Source: Polyangiaceae bacterium (GTDB taxonomy: Bacteria > Myxococcota_A > Polyangia > Polyangiales > Polyangiaceae). From it: 64,000 nt of DNA. The position numbers and the translations under genes are program-made. Positions 17,167-26,324 of this stretch are shown here, piece after piece. The first letter of the stretch is position 1; each line of letters starts with the position of its first letter. The stretch lies in NCBI GenBank assembly GCA_019637295.1, contig JAHBVX010000001.1:657501-721500 (forward strand), in the 5' to 3' direction. Below the pieces are notes generated by a model. The model did not search any database and was not told the origin of the DNA. It saw only the letters and a program-made list of their open reading frames with translations.

Positions 17167-18432
17167 ATGGACGTCTCCCCCGAACCCAGCTGGAGCGGGT
17201 CCCATCGGCCCCGTGAGTTCCTGTACTGGCGGAACCGCGACCGGCCCTGGGCGCGAGCCCTTCGCTCGGGCCTGCGAGCGCTGCTCGGCTTCGACCCCGC
17301 ACCCCCGGACGAGCTCGTGCGCACCCTCGCGGCCATGTACTACGACGCCGACCCCCTCGCGGAGGCGTTCGTCGACGAGGTGTACCTCGCGCAGAGCAGC
17401 GCGCGAGGCCGCGAGCTGCTCGACCGCGCGCTCGCGGTGGGCATCGACGCCATGGACGACGCGCCGGAGTCGCTTCGCCTCCTGTTCCGGGACATCGAGC
17501 GCGCGCCCGAGTGGCTCGACGCCGAGCAGGTCGAGCTCGGAGCGCGCGTGTTTCGTCGCTACGGCACGACGGTGTTCGACTTCGCCGGCGCCATCACCCT
17601 GGCGGGCTACTCCGAGTCCTCCGTGGCCAAACCGCTGGTGCTCAGCGGTGGCTACGTGGGCCAGTCCACCAAGCGCCGCTTCCTGGAGACGGCTGCCTTT
17701 TGGATTGCCGTATCGGAACCGGGCGGTCTGCTCCCGGGCGCGCCGGGTCGCGCGAGCGCGCTGCGGGTGCGCATCATGCACGTCTTCGTGCGTCGCCGGC
17801 TGCTCGCGCACCCCGAGTGGGATCTCGAGGCGTGGGGCGTACCGATCAGTCAGGCCGACGCACTGCTCACGTTGATGGGCGGCAGCTTCGCGCCGGGGGT
17901 GGCGCTCCATGCGCTCGGCTTCCGCACGAGCCGCCGAGAGATCGAGGCGTTGATGCACTACTGGCGCTACGTGGGGCATCTGATGGGCGTGCGCCCCCGT
18001 TGGTACCCCGAGACGCTGCGCGAGGCGGTGCAGCTCAGCTATGTCACCGCGGTGAAGGGCGCCGGGCGCGCGGGCGAAGACGGCCGCCGCCTGTGCCAGT
18101 CCTACGTCGCCGCGTTCGAGCCGGAGCCGACGCCCTCGCTGGCCGAGAAGGTGCGCCGGGTGCTCGAGCATCGACTGCACCGCGCCACGACGCGCTTGTT
18201 CCTGCCGCCGTGGCTCTACGCCAGAAATGGGCTCCCGCCGGCCGGGCTGTGGACGCTGTACCCGCTGCTCGTGTTCCCACCGCTGTTCGCCCTGGAGACC
18301 GCGCGCCGACGGAGCCCGCGACTGGAGGCGCTCGTCGACCGCGTCGCTCGCGCACAGCGCCGTCGTTGGCTCCTTCGTCACCTGGGCACGGAGCGCGCGG
18401 AGTATAGACCCTCCGAGAGACTCACGAGATGA
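17167..18432 (+). CDS. MpaB/Lcp-like oxygenase family protein (DUF2236)
   Basis: The protein has 421 residues and the layout of the MpaB/latex-clearing-protein family, haem proteins that include the rubber oxygenase Lcp. The key segment LRVRIMHVFVRRRL (199-212) matches the family pattern with the proximal haem ligand, here His205. An N-terminal WRNRDRPW and several Arg/His-rich helices are also typical. There is no signal peptide, unlike secreted rubber oxygenases, so an intracellular or membrane-associated oxidation of an unknown substrate is more likely. The TGA stop is the first codon of repeat copy 2. Confidence 0.75.
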   Translation: MDVSPEPSWSGSHRPREFLYWRNRDRPWARALRSGLRALLGFDPAPPDELVRTLAAMYYDADPLAEAFVDEVYLAQSSARGRELLDRALAVGIDAMDDAPESLRLLFRDIERAPEWLDAEQVELGARVFRRYGTTVFDFAGAITLAGYSESSVAKPLVLSGGYVGQSTKRRFLETAAFWIAVSEPGGLLPGAPGRASALRVRIMHVFVRRRLLAHPEWDLEAWGVPISQADALLTLMGGSFAPGVALHALGFRTSRREIEALMHYWRYVGHLMGVRPRWYPETLREAVQLSYVTAVKGAGRAGEDGRRLCQSYVAAFEPEPTPSLAEKVRRVLEHRLHRATTRLFLPPWLYARNGLPPAGLWTLYPLLVFPPLFALETARRRSPRLEALVDRVARAQRRRWLLRHLGTERAEYRPSERLTR

Positions 18433-18580
18433 AGGTCTGTCAAGAATTGACCCAGTTCATGCTGGCGAAGCCGGCCCGCGTGGGGTGGGGCCCCAACGAA
18501 TTCACTTCGTTGGGGCGGGGAGGCGCGTGCCTCCCCGGCGACAGAATGAAAGAGCTGTCGAATCTTCGACAGCTCTTGAG
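18430..18580 (+). repeat. Interspersed structured repeat, copy 2 (151 bp)
   Basis: It begins at the TGA stop of the MpaB-like gene (18430-18432), continues AGGTCTGTCAAGAATTGACC and ends in TTGAG. Five hairpins are visible: 18439-18451 (GTCAA/TTGAC, GAA loop), 18461-18475 (GCTGGC/GCCGGC, GAA loop), 18491-18515 (CCCCAACGAA/TTCGTTGGGG), 18517-18536 (GGGGAGGC/GCCTCCCC) and 18551-18576 (AGAGCTGTCGAA/TTCGACAGCTCT). It differs from copy 3 at three positions only. The next gene, on the same strand, starts 49 bp after it. Confidence 0.95.
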
Positions 18581-18629
18581 CAGTCGACATCGAGGCTCGC
18601 CTTCACTAGGCAGGCGCTGGAGGTAAGGG

Positions 18630-19655
18630 ATGAAGGCCATATGGATCGCTCGCCACGGCGGGCCGAACGTGCTCGAGGTTCGCACCACGCCGGATCCGGC
18701 GGCTGGGCCTGGCGAGGTGCGCATTCGCGTGAAGGCCGTGGGGCTCAACTTCGCCGAGGTGATGGCGCGTCAGGGGCTCTACCCGGACGCGCCCAAGCCG
18801 CCCTGCATCGTGGGCTACGAAGGCGCGGGCGAGATCGACGAACTCGGGAGCGGCGTCACGGGCTTCTCGGTCGGCGATCGCGTCTTGTACATGAAGCAGT
18901 TCGGGGCGCATGCGGACGTCGTCACCGTGCCCGCGGACCAGGCGTTCCGCATGCCAGCGGCGATGGACTTCGTGACCGCGGCGGCGCTGCCCGTCGTCTA
19001 TCTGACCGCATATCACATGCTGTTTCGCATCGCGCGCATCCGCGGCGGGGAGCACGTGCTCGTGCACATGGCCGCCGGGGGCGTGGGCACCGCGGCGCTC
19101 CAGCTGTGTCGCACCGTGCCTGGCGTCGTCACCTACGGCACCGCGAGCGCGAAGAAGCACGACGCGGTCCGTGAGCATGGCTGCCATCACCCCATCGACT
19201 ATCGCAGCCTGGACTACGCCGACGAAGTGCGTCGGCTCACCTCTGGGCGCGGCGTGGACGTCGTGCTCGATCCCCTCGGCGGCGCAGACTGGAAGAAGGG
19301 CTACTCGCTGCTCGCGCCCGCGGGCATGCTCATCGCGTTCGGCATGGCCAACGTGAACACCGGCGGCAAGCGCCGGCTCTTCCACGTGCTCGGCACCGTC
19401 GCCCGCGTGCCGCGCTTCAGCCCCATGAAGCTGATGAACGACAACCGCGCGGTGGCCGGAGTGAACATGGGGCACCTGTTCGGCGAGCTTCCGATGCTGA
19501 CCGGCGAGATGGCCGAGCTCATGGCGCTATACGAGGCGGGCAAGATCGCTCCGCTGATCAGCGCGACGTACCCCTTCTCTCGAGTGAGCGAGGCGCACGC
19601 GGACCTCGAGTACGGCAAGAACGTGGGCAAGGTCGTGCTGGTGCCGGACGACTGA
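18630..19655 (+). CDS. Zinc-independent medium-chain reductase, VAT1/quinone-oxidoreductase-like
   Basis: The protein has 341 residues, typical of the MDR superfamily. It has the GroES-like N-terminal domain (GLNFAEVMARQGLYPDAP near 38-55, GYEGAGEID near 62) and a Rossmann NADPH site (AAGGVGTAALQ near 148-158). The catalytic and structural zinc ligands are absent. The overall pattern, including the C-terminal PLISATYPFSRVSEAHADLE, fits quinone oxidoreductases and the VAT-1 branch. A strong ribosome site GGAGG-TAAGGG precedes the ATG. Copy 2 of the repeat separates it from the oxygenase gene; both may be read from one promoter. Confidence 0.85.
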   Translation: MKAIWIARHGGPNVLEVRTTPDPAAGPGEVRIRVKAVGLNFAEVMARQGLYPDAPKPPCIVGYEGAGEIDELGSGVTGFSVGDRVLYMKQFGAHADVVTVPADQAFRMPAAMDFVTAAALPVVYLTAYHMLFRIARIRGGEHVLVHMAAGGVGTAALQLCRTVPGVVTYGTASAKKHDAVREHGCHHPIDYRSLDYADEVRRLTSGRGVDVVLDPLGGADWKKGYSLLAPAGMLIAFGMANVNTGGKRRLFHVLGTVARVPRFSPMKLMNDNRAVAGVNMGHLFGELPMLTGEMAELMALYEAGKIAPLISATYPFSRVSEAHADLEYGKNVGKVVLVPDD

Positions 19656-19705
19656 GCGCGCTGGCCGTTGACTCCCGGGCGATCTGCCGACAGCGTTCGC
19701 CACCC

Positions 19706-21433
19706 ATGGCCGATCCGAGCCTCACCCTGGAGCGACTCTTCCGCGACGCGATCGTGGCCGCGTTCGGCCCCGAGCAGGGCGCGGTCGACCCCCTGCTCAG
19801 ACCCTCGCAGTTCGCCGACTACCAGGTCAACGCGGCGCTCGGTCTGGCGAAGGTGCTCGAGCGCCCGCCCCGGCAGGTCGCTGAGCAGATCCTGGCCGGC
19901 CTGCCGCTCGGCGGTGCGATCGCGAGCGCGGAGATCGCCGGGCCGGGCTTCATCAACGTCGTGCTCTCGAACGAGTTCCTCTCGGGTGCGGTGCGCGACG
20001 TCGCCGAGAGCGGAAACCTTGGACTCGAGCCGACGGCGAACCCCGACGTCGTCGTGATCGACTACTCGTCACCCAACGTCGCCAAGGAGATGCACGTCGG
20101 GCACTTGCGCAGTACGATCATCGGCGACGCGATCGCGCGTGTGCTCGAAGCGCGTGGTCACCGGGTCATCCGACAGAATCACTTCGGGGACTGGGGCACA
20201 CCCTTCGGCATGCTGATCGAGCATCTCCTCGACGGGGGCGCCGAGGCAGCGGAGCACTCGGTCTCGGATCTGAACGCGTTCTACAGGGCGGCCCGCGCGA
20301 AGTTCGACTCGGATCCCCAGTTCGCGGAGCGCAGCCGCCAGCGCGTGGTCCTCCTACAGTCCGGCGACCCGGGCACGCTGCAGATGTGGCAGCAGTTGGT
20401 GCAGGCCTCGCAGGCCTACTTCGAGCGCATCTACGCGCTGCTCGGCGTGGGGCTGCGAGGCGAGCACAATGCGGGCGAGAGCATCTACAACCCCCGCCTC
20501 GCCGGCGTCGTCGCCGCGCTGACGGAGCAGGGGCTCGCGGTCGAGGACGACGGCGCCATGTGCGTCTTTCCGCCGGGGTTCAAGGGGCGAGACGACAAGC
20601 CCCTCCCGCTCATCATCCGCAAGAAGGACGGGGGCTACGGCTACGCGACCACCGATCTGGCCGCGGTGCGCTACCGCACGGTCGAGCTCGGGGGCACGCG
20701 TCTCATCTACGTCCTCGGCTCACCTCAGAGCCAGCACCTGCAGATGGTGTTCTCCGCCGCGGCCCTCGCCGGCTGGCTCGCTCCGCCGGCGCGCGCCGAG
20801 CATGTCGCGTTCGGCTCGGTGCTGGGCGCGGATGGCAAGATGTTCAAGACTCGGGATGGCGAGGTGGTGCGCCTGGTGGACCTGCTCGACGACGCGGTGC
20901 GACGCGCCAAGAGCGTCGTCCACGAGAAGAACCCCGAGCTGTCGGAGGACGAGCAGGCGCAGATCGCGCGCATCGTCGGGATCGGGGCCGTGAAGTACGC
21001 GGATCTGTCGAGCGATCGCATCAAGGACTACGTGTTCGACTACGATCGGATGCTCGCGTTCGAGGGCAACACAGCGCCGTATCTGCAGTACGCCCACGCG
21101 CGCTGTCGCTCGATCTTGCGCAAGGCGGAGGTCGAGCTGCCCAGCGCCTCGGCGGCGCACATCGAGACGCCGGAGGAGAGGGCGCTCGCGCTCGCCCTCC
21201 TGTCCTTCCCGAGCGTCGTCGCCGCGGTCGAGGACAGCCTCGAGCCCCACAGGCTGTGCGGCTACTTGTTCGCCCTCGCCACCACCTTCTCCACGTTCTT
21301 CCAGAGCTGCCCGGTGCTCAAGGCGAACAGCCCTGCCGAGCGGGACTCGCGGCTCGTGCTCACGGACCTGACCGCCCGCACCCTGTCCGCGGGCCTCGGG
21401 CTGCTGGGCATCGTCGCGCCGGACCGAATGTGA
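19706..21433 (+). CDS. argS: Arginyl-tRNA synthetase
   Basis: ArgS charges tRNA-Arg with arginine. The protein has 575 residues, normal for the family, with an N-terminal Add1-type domain, the HIGH-class signature HVGH (130-133, within VAKEMHVGHLRST), and a KMSKS-equivalent GKMFKTR at 377-383. The C-terminal DALR-type anticodon-binding domain covers about 445-575 (YAHARCRSI near its start). It is followed by mpl after 7 bp, so the two are co-transcribed. Confidence 0.96.
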   Translation: MADPSLTLERLFRDAIVAAFGPEQGAVDPLLRPSQFADYQVNAALGLAKVLERPPRQVAEQILAGLPLGGAIASAEIAGPGFINVVLSNEFLSGAVRDVAESGNLGLEPTANPDVVVIDYSSPNVAKEMHVGHLRSTIIGDAIARVLEARGHRVIRQNHFGDWGTPFGMLIEHLLDGGAEAAEHSVSDLNAFYRAARAKFDSDPQFAERSRQRVVLLQSGDPGTLQMWQQLVQASQAYFERIYALLGVGLRGEHNAGESIYNPRLAGVVAALTEQGLAVEDDGAMCVFPPGFKGRDDKPLPLIIRKKDGGYGYATTDLAAVRYRTVELGGTRLIYVLGSPQSQHLQMVFSAAALAGWLAPPARAEHVAFGSVLGADGKMFKTRDGEVVRLVDLLDDAVRRAKSVVHEKNPELSEDEQAQIARIVGIGAVKYADLSSDRIKDYVFDYDRMLAFEGNTAPYLQYAHARCRSILRKAEVELPSASAAHIETPEERALALALLSFPSVVAAVEDSLEPHRLCGYLFALATTFSTFFQSCPVLKANSPAERDSRLVLTDLTARTLSAGLGLLGIVAPDRM

Positions 21434-21440
21434 GCCCGTC

Positions 21441-22931
21441 ATGAAGATCCACGTCGTCGCCGTCGCAGGCACGGGCATGGGCGCCCTCGCGGGCCTGCTC
21501 CAGAGCCTCGGACACGACGTGTCCGGCAGCGACGTGGCGTTCGATCCGCCGATGGGGCCTGCCCTCGCGTCCTGGGGTGTGCGTTGTCTGTCGGGCTTCG
21601 ACGCGGCGCACCTGGAGCCCGCTCCAGAGTTGGTCGTGGTGGGCAACGTTTGCCGGCGGGACAACCCGGAGGCCGTGGCCGCCTTCGCGCGTGGACTCGA
21701 CGTCACGCACATCGCCGGGGCCCTCGACCGGCTCGTATTTCCAGGCACCTCGCCGCTGGTAGTCGCGGGCACCCACGGCAAGACGACCACCAGCGCGATG
21801 GCGGCGTGGCTGCTCGAGTCTGCGGGCCGGCAACCGGGATTCCTGATCGGCGGACTGCCGAAGAACTTCGACACGAGCTTTCGTGCCGCCCCGACGCGGC
21901 CGCGTCGCCTCGACACCGAGGGGCGCCTCAGGAGCGCGCCCTTCGTGATCGAAGGGGACGAGTACGACACGGCCTACTTCGAGAAGACGGCGAAGTTCCT
22001 GCACTATCGCGCGGAGGTCGCGATCCTGACCAGCATCGAGCACGACCACATCGACATCTACCCTACGCTCGAGAGCTATCTCGAGGCCTTCGACCGCTTC
22101 GTCGCCAAGCTTCCGGAAGATGGGCTCGTCGTCGCCAACGCCGCGGACAAGCGTGTGGTCGAGTGCGTGAATCGCTCCGCGCGCTGCACCGTCGCGTGGT
22201 ACGCGCTCGAGGGCGAGGAGACCTTCGGCATGCCGCCGCACTGGCTCGCTGCCCCAGCGGAGCTCGGCGCGCGGGAGACCACCTTCGACTTGTACGCGGG
22301 TGGCGTCGCCTGTGGCCGCTTCGCGCTGCGCGCGCCGGGGCGCCACAACCTGAAGAACGCGCTAGCGGCGGTTGGCGCCGTCGCGCAGGGCTACGGCGCG
22401 AGGCTCGATGCGCTCGGTCCCGCGCTGGTGCAGTTCGCGGGCGTGCGTCGCCGGCAGGACCTCATCGGCGAGCCCCGCGGTATCGCGGTCTATGACGACT
22501 TTGCGCACCACCCCACCGCGGTGGACGAGACCCTGCGTGCGCTTCGCCAGCGGCATCCCGAGGGGCGGCTGCTGGCGGTGTTCGAGCCCCGCAGCGCCAC
22601 CGCCTGCCGCAACCTTCACCAGCACGCGTACGAGCAGTGCTGGGGCGCCGCCGATGAAGTGCATCTGGCGCCGCTCGGTCGCGAGGGTCTCGCGGCGGAC
22701 GAGCGCCTGGACACCGAGCGCGTCGTGGGCGCGCTCGCCGCGCAGCAGAAGCCCGCGCACGCCCACCGCTCCATCGACTCGGTGATCGCTGCGGTCGTCG
22801 CGAGCGCGAAGCCGGGGGACGTCGTCGCGCTGCTGTCCAACGGTGCGTTCGGCGGGATCTACGGCAAACTCCTGGAGGCGCTCCAGCGAGGAGCGGACTC
22901 GAGCAGCGCTTCCGCTCCGCCGAGCCGCTGA
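21441..22931 (+). CDS. mpl: UDP-MurNAc:tripeptide ligase (Mpl)
   Basis: Mpl joins recycled L-Ala-gamma-D-Glu-meso-Dap tripeptide to UDP-N-acetylmuramate, salvaging peptidoglycan. The protein has 496 residues. The first residues MKIHVVAVAGTGMGALAGLL form the MurC/Mpl-type nucleotide-sugar site; GTHGKTT (110-116) is the ATP loop; EGDEYDTAYFEKTAKFLHY is the Mpl-specific stretch that separates it from MurC. The Mur ligase C-terminal domain follows (AVFEPRSATACRN, LLSNGAFGGIYGKL). It lies in an apparent operon behind argS. With several peptidoglycan hydrolases downstream in the window it fits active wall turnover. Confidence 0.95.
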   Translation: MKIHVVAVAGTGMGALAGLLQSLGHDVSGSDVAFDPPMGPALASWGVRCLSGFDAAHLEPAPELVVVGNVCRRDNPEAVAAFARGLDVTHIAGALDRLVFPGTSPLVVAGTHGKTTTSAMAAWLLESAGRQPGFLIGGLPKNFDTSFRAAPTRPRRLDTEGRLRSAPFVIEGDEYDTAYFEKTAKFLHYRAEVAILTSIEHDHIDIYPTLESYLEAFDRFVAKLPEDGLVVANAADKRVVECVNRSARCTVAWYALEGEETFGMPPHWLAAPAELGARETTFDLYAGGVACGRFALRAPGRHNLKNALAAVGAVAQGYGARLDALGPALVQFAGVRRRQDLIGEPRGIAVYDDFAHHPTAVDETLRALRQRHPEGRLLAVFEPRSATACRNLHQHAYEQCWGAADEVHLAPLGREGLAADERLDTERVVGALAAQQKPAHAHRSIDSVIAAVVASAKPGDVVALLSNGAFGGIYGKLLEALQRGADSSSASAPPSR

Positions 22932-23008
22932 GCGCGCGGGAGTCGCCCCGGTCTTGTCCTCCGTCGGGTTCGATGGCAGAAGCGGGCCCCAACTCATCGG
23001 CCCACGCG

Positions 23009-23014
23009 AAGGAG
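23009..23014 (+). promoter_or_regulatory. Ribosome-binding site deciding a GTG start
   Basis: AAGGAG lies seven bases before the GTG at 23022 and supports that start for the YchJ-like gene. Confidence 0.6.
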
Positions 23015-23021
23015 CCTCATC

Positions 23022-23513
23022 GTGCCTTGTGTCTGCGGAATAGGCGAGTCCACCGAGACCCACTGCCAACCCATCATCGCCGGCGAGAGGCCGGCGGAGA
23101 CCGCCGAGGCGCTGATGCGCGCCCGGTACACGGCCTATGCCCTGGGTGAGGTGGACTTCGTACTCTCGACGCACACCCCCGAGGCCGCGAAGGACGTGGA
23201 CCGGGAGAGCACGGAGCTGTGGGCCAAGCAGAGCCAGTGGCTCGGGCTCGAGATCGTGGCGACCGAGGCCGGCGGGCCCACGGACGAGGCGGGGATGGTG
23301 GAGTTCATCGCCCGCTACAAGATCAAGAACGTGACGGTGGACCACCGGGAGCGTGCGCGCTTCGAGAAGCACGGGGGCCGCTGGCTCTTCGCCGAGGGCG
23401 AGCAGATCGCCGGACCGCCGGTGACGCGGGAGGGGCCCAAGGTCGGTCGCAACGACCCCTGCCACTGCGGCAGTGGCAAGAAGTTCAAGAAGTGCCACGG
23501 CAAGGCCGCGTGA
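23022..23513 (+). CDS. YchJ-family protein with C-terminal SEC-C zinc motif
   Basis: The protein has 163 residues. It opens with a YchJ-type Cys motif (CVCG...C...PIIAG), followed by an NTF2-like domain of about 100 residues ([22 protein letters not shown], then FIARYKIK). It ends with a complete SEC-C motif ([17 protein letters not shown]), as in the tail of SecA, which binds zinc. The molecular role of YchJ proteins is unknown; zinc binding and a protein-interaction role are inferred. It stands alone between mpl and the large receiver/TPR gene, and lacks an obvious partner. Confidence 0.85.
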   Translation: MPCVCGIGESTETHCQPIIAGERPAETAEALMRARYTAYALGEVDFVLSTHTPEAAKDVDRESTELWAKQSQWLGLEIVATEAGGPTDEAGMVEFIARYKIKNVTVDHRERARFEKHGGRWLFAEGEQIAGPPVTREGPKVGRNDPCHCGSGKKFKKCHGKAA

Positions 23514-23581
23514 CGGACTGAACGTACGCGCACCCGATCCACGAACTAGCCCGCGGCGTAAAACCACGTAACAATGTCGTA

Positions 23582-26317
23582 ATGGCAGCGGGCGAGGACC
23601 GGCCCAGCGGGCTATTGCCCCCGCCGCCCACGCCGCGTGCGCTGCGGCCGGACGCGGAGACCGTGCGCCCTTCGGCGCTCGAATCGGGCGTGCTCGAGAG
23701 CCTGTTCGACACTCCGCTCGAGCCCCCGAAGCCGTTTCGTCCACAGGGCGCGCTCGGCGGATTCGCGCCCGCGGCGGCCGATACGGCCCGACCGGCCCCC
23801 GCGCCTCCGACCCGCCGGCCGCCGTCCCTGCGGCCGGTGTCGGTGGTGCCGCGCAATCAACGTTCGTCCCAAGAGCCCGCCGTCTTGGTGGTCGGAGCGA
23901 CGCAGGCCTTCCTCGACGGGCTCGAGCCTGCGCTCGCGCGTCATCGTGTGTATGTCGAGACCTGCGCCGTGGACGACGTGGCCAGCGCTGTCGTGATCAC
24001 CGCTCCGGACCTCGTCGTGCTCGCTGGTGACGTGGCGCGCGAAGGTGGAACCGCGGTGCTCGCGCGGCTAGCGAGCTCACCCCACAGCTCGGTGGTGCCC
24101 GTCGTGCTGCTCACGGACGACGCCGCCCTCGAGGCGCGCCTGCGCGCGTTTCGTCATGGCGCCGCCGCAGTGATCCCCAAGAGCGCCAGCATGGACGGTA
24201 TCGCGGAGCGCATCGCGTCGCTCGCTCGCGAGATCCCCGACCGCGGCGGCTCCACCCTCGGAGACGTGGGCGAAGCCACGCTGTCGGAGCTGGTCGAGGC
24301 GCTCACCAAGGAGCTTCGCACGGGCATCCTGAGCGTTCACACCCGCAGCGGTCCGGATGAAGAAGCCGTGCGGCTCGTGCTCGGCGCCGGCCGGCCGCTC
24401 TCGGATGCCATCGAAGACTTCGTCGAGCGGGTGCGCGGGCAGGTGGTGATGGCCGAGCCCTTGCGCTACGAGTTCGACGAACGCGCGGGCGGCACCGTCC
24501 AGCTCCTGGGCGCAGATCTCAACGTTCCCCGCGCCGGCGAGGAGGACATCGCCGGGCTTCGGATCCTACTGGCAGACGACGACACCGCGCGCGCCGACGC
24601 GGTGACGCAGGAGCTGCGGGAGCGCGGCGTGACGGTGGTGGTCACGGATCTCGATCCCGCGTCCACGCGTTTCACGCGCTTGCGCCAGCTCGACCCGGCG
24701 ATTCTCCTGATCGGCGAGCAGCAAGCGCGCGGCGTGGGCTACGAGCTGATGCGCAAGCTCCGGCGCGATTCGCGCTTGCGCTGGTCCTCCTTACTCGTCG
24801 TGCGCTGGAACGAGGTGTGGACCGAGGAGTCATCGGTGCCCGCGGTCGAGCGCATCCTTGGCACCCTGGCCACCCTCGCGGAGCCCGAGCAGTCTGCGCG
24901 CCAGCGCGCAGACGCGGGCGTACAGTTCGATACACGCCTGGAGATCATGGGGCCCGCGCGCCTCTTGCGCGCGCTGGCCTCCACCACTCGCGCGCTACGC
25001 GTCACCGTGAGCAACCCGCGGCTGCAGGTCCAGATCGATCTGGCCCAGGGGCTGGTGGTGGGTGCGGTCGCTCACACCCTGGACGAGTCCACGCGGGTGC
25101 TCGAGGGTGTCACCGCGCTGGCTGGTCTGCTCGTGCTGTCTTCGGGCCGCGTGAACATCACGCCCGTCGAGCAACCCGCCACCGCCAACGTCATGGCCAC
25201 CGTGGACGTCGCCCTCAACCAGGCCGACGCCGAGCCTCCCCCCATCGCGCCGAGCGTGCCCGCGCCCCGTCGCGCCGCGGCACGCGAAGCCGCGCCATCG
25301 ATGGCCACCCTGGAGGCGCCGCCGGCCGCTCGCAAGAAGGGGCTGCCCTGGCCTCTGCTGCTCGGGGCCGGCGGTGCGCTCGCTGTGATCGCGTCCGTGT
25401 TGGTCGGGCTGACAGTGCTCAAACCCCCCGCGGGGCCAGCGGCGCCATCCCCCCCGGCGAGCGCCGAGGCTCCCCCGGTGGTGGCCGAGGCCAAACCCCC
25501 CGAAGCGAAGCCAGCGCCCTCCGCGACTGCCACGAACGCCGAGCTGCCAGCTGCGGAGGCGCCGGGGGCGGGCGACGCGCTGGTCACTGCGCCGGATTGC
25601 GGCAAGCTGCTCGGCGATCTGGGTCCGCCGGTGGGCACGTATCCCGGCGCCGCCTACGCGCAGCTGCGGGCGGCGCGCAAGGCGCTGATGCGCGGTGATC
25701 TCGACGAGACCCAGCGTTGTTACTGCCGCGCGCTTCGCTTCGACGCGGAGAACGTGCAGACTCACGTCGAGATGAGTCGCCTCATGGTCCTGCGTCGCGA
25801 CTCGACCGCCGCGGTGAACGCCGCCCGCGACGCGGTGCGACGCGCCGCGGACGATCGCTCGGCGCTGCTCGCGCTCGGCGACGCCTTGGCCCTGAGCGGG
25901 GAATACTCCCAGGCCAAGGAGCCGCTCTTGCGAGGATTCGGCGTTGCGCCGAGCGATGAACCTGCTCGCCTGTCGGTCGCGCGGGCGCAGGCGGGCTTGG
26001 CCGACAAGGCCGCCCGACGCCGGGATCACGCCAACGAGGAGCGCTTCTTTCGTCGAGCCTACACCTTGGCCCCGGACGCCCCGACGTCAGCGGGCATCTC
26101 GCGCGCGCTCGCGGCCCAGGGGCATCGAGCGGCCGCCCTGGTGTGGGCACGCAAGGCCGTCACCCTCGCTGGCGCGCGCACGACCCACCACGTCGTGCTC
26201 GGGGACCTGCTGCACGAATCGGGGAAGAAGGCCGAGGCGCTCAGCGTGTGGAAGGGCGCGGCGGAGAAGGACCCCGAAGACACCGAGCTTCGAGCGCGCC
26301 TCTTGGGCTCTCGCTGA
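23582..26317 (+). CDS. Membrane-anchored double pseudo-receiver / DUF4388 / TPR protein
   Basis: The protein has 911 residues. A Pro-rich N-terminus (1-95) precedes a receiver-like domain (about 98-215), a DUF4388/PATAN-like domain (about 225-320), a second receiver (about 324-440), a second DUF4388-like region (about 450-545), a membrane helix at about 587-612, a Pro/Ala linker and a TPR array (about 680-905). Both receivers lack the phospho-acceptor Asp: VVLAGD and LLIGEQ stand where LLLD is usual, although the second keeps an acidic DDD pocket. It is therefore probably a scaffold, perhaps for motility or polarity proteins, rather than a phosphorelay output. Confidence 0.75.
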   Translation: MAAGEDRPSGLLPPPPTPRALRPDAETVRPSALESGVLESLFDTPLEPPKPFRPQGALGGFAPAAADTARPAPAPPTRRPPSLRPVSVVPRNQRSSQEPAVLVVGATQAFLDGLEPALARHRVYVETCAVDDVASAVVITAPDLVVLAGDVAREGGTAVLARLASSPHSSVVPVVLLTDDAALEARLRAFRHGAAAVIPKSASMDGIAERIASLAREIPDRGGSTLGDVGEATLSELVEALTKELRTGILSVHTRSGPDEEAVRLVLGAGRPLSDAIEDFVERVRGQVVMAEPLRYEFDERAGGTVQLLGADLNVPRAGEEDIAGLRILLADDDTARADAVTQELRERGVTVVVTDLDPASTRFTRLRQLDPAILLIGEQQARGVGYELMRKLRRDSRLRWSSLLVVRWNEVWTEESSVPAVERILGTLATLAEPEQSARQRADAGVQFDTRLEIMGPARLLRALASTTRALRVTVSNPRLQVQIDLAQGLVVGAVAHTLDESTRVLEGVTALAGLLVLSSGRVNITPVEQPATANVMATVDVALNQADAEPPPIAPSVPAPRRAAAREAAPSMATLEAPPAARKKGLPWPLLLGAGGALAVIASVLVGLTVLKPPAGPAAPSPPASAEAPPVVAEAKPPEAKPAPSATATNAELPAAEAPGAGDALVTAPDCGKLLGDLGPPVGTYPGAAYAQLRAARKALMRGDLDETQRCYCRALRFDAENVQTHVEMSRLMVLRRDSTAAVNAARDAVRRAADDRSALLALGDALALSGEYSQAKEPLLRGFGVAPSDEPARLSVARAQAGLADKAARRRDHANEERFFRRAYTLAPDAPTSAGISRALAAQGHRAAALVWARKAVTLAGARTTHHVVLGDLLHESGKKAEALSVWKGAAEKDPEDTELRARLLGSR

Positions 26318-26324
26318 GCGTGGC

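Noticed and set aside
17095-18381. 428-residue minus-strand open frame
   Set aside because: It is antisense to the MpaB/Lcp-like gene; His/Arg-rich low-complexity translation.
18551-18580. Terminal hairpin of the repeat as a plain intrinsic terminator
   Set aside because: The stem is strong but no U-tract follows in any copy, so it was described as part of the repeat instead.
18429-18626. Short ORF inside repeat copy 2 (MKVCQELTQF...)
   Set aside because: It is open in copies 2 and 3, but the frame breaks in copy 1 and variation follows stems rather than codons, so it is taken as non-coding.
22960-22985. GGGTTCGATGG, resembling a tRNA T-loop
   Set aside because: No acceptor or anticodon stems could be built around it.
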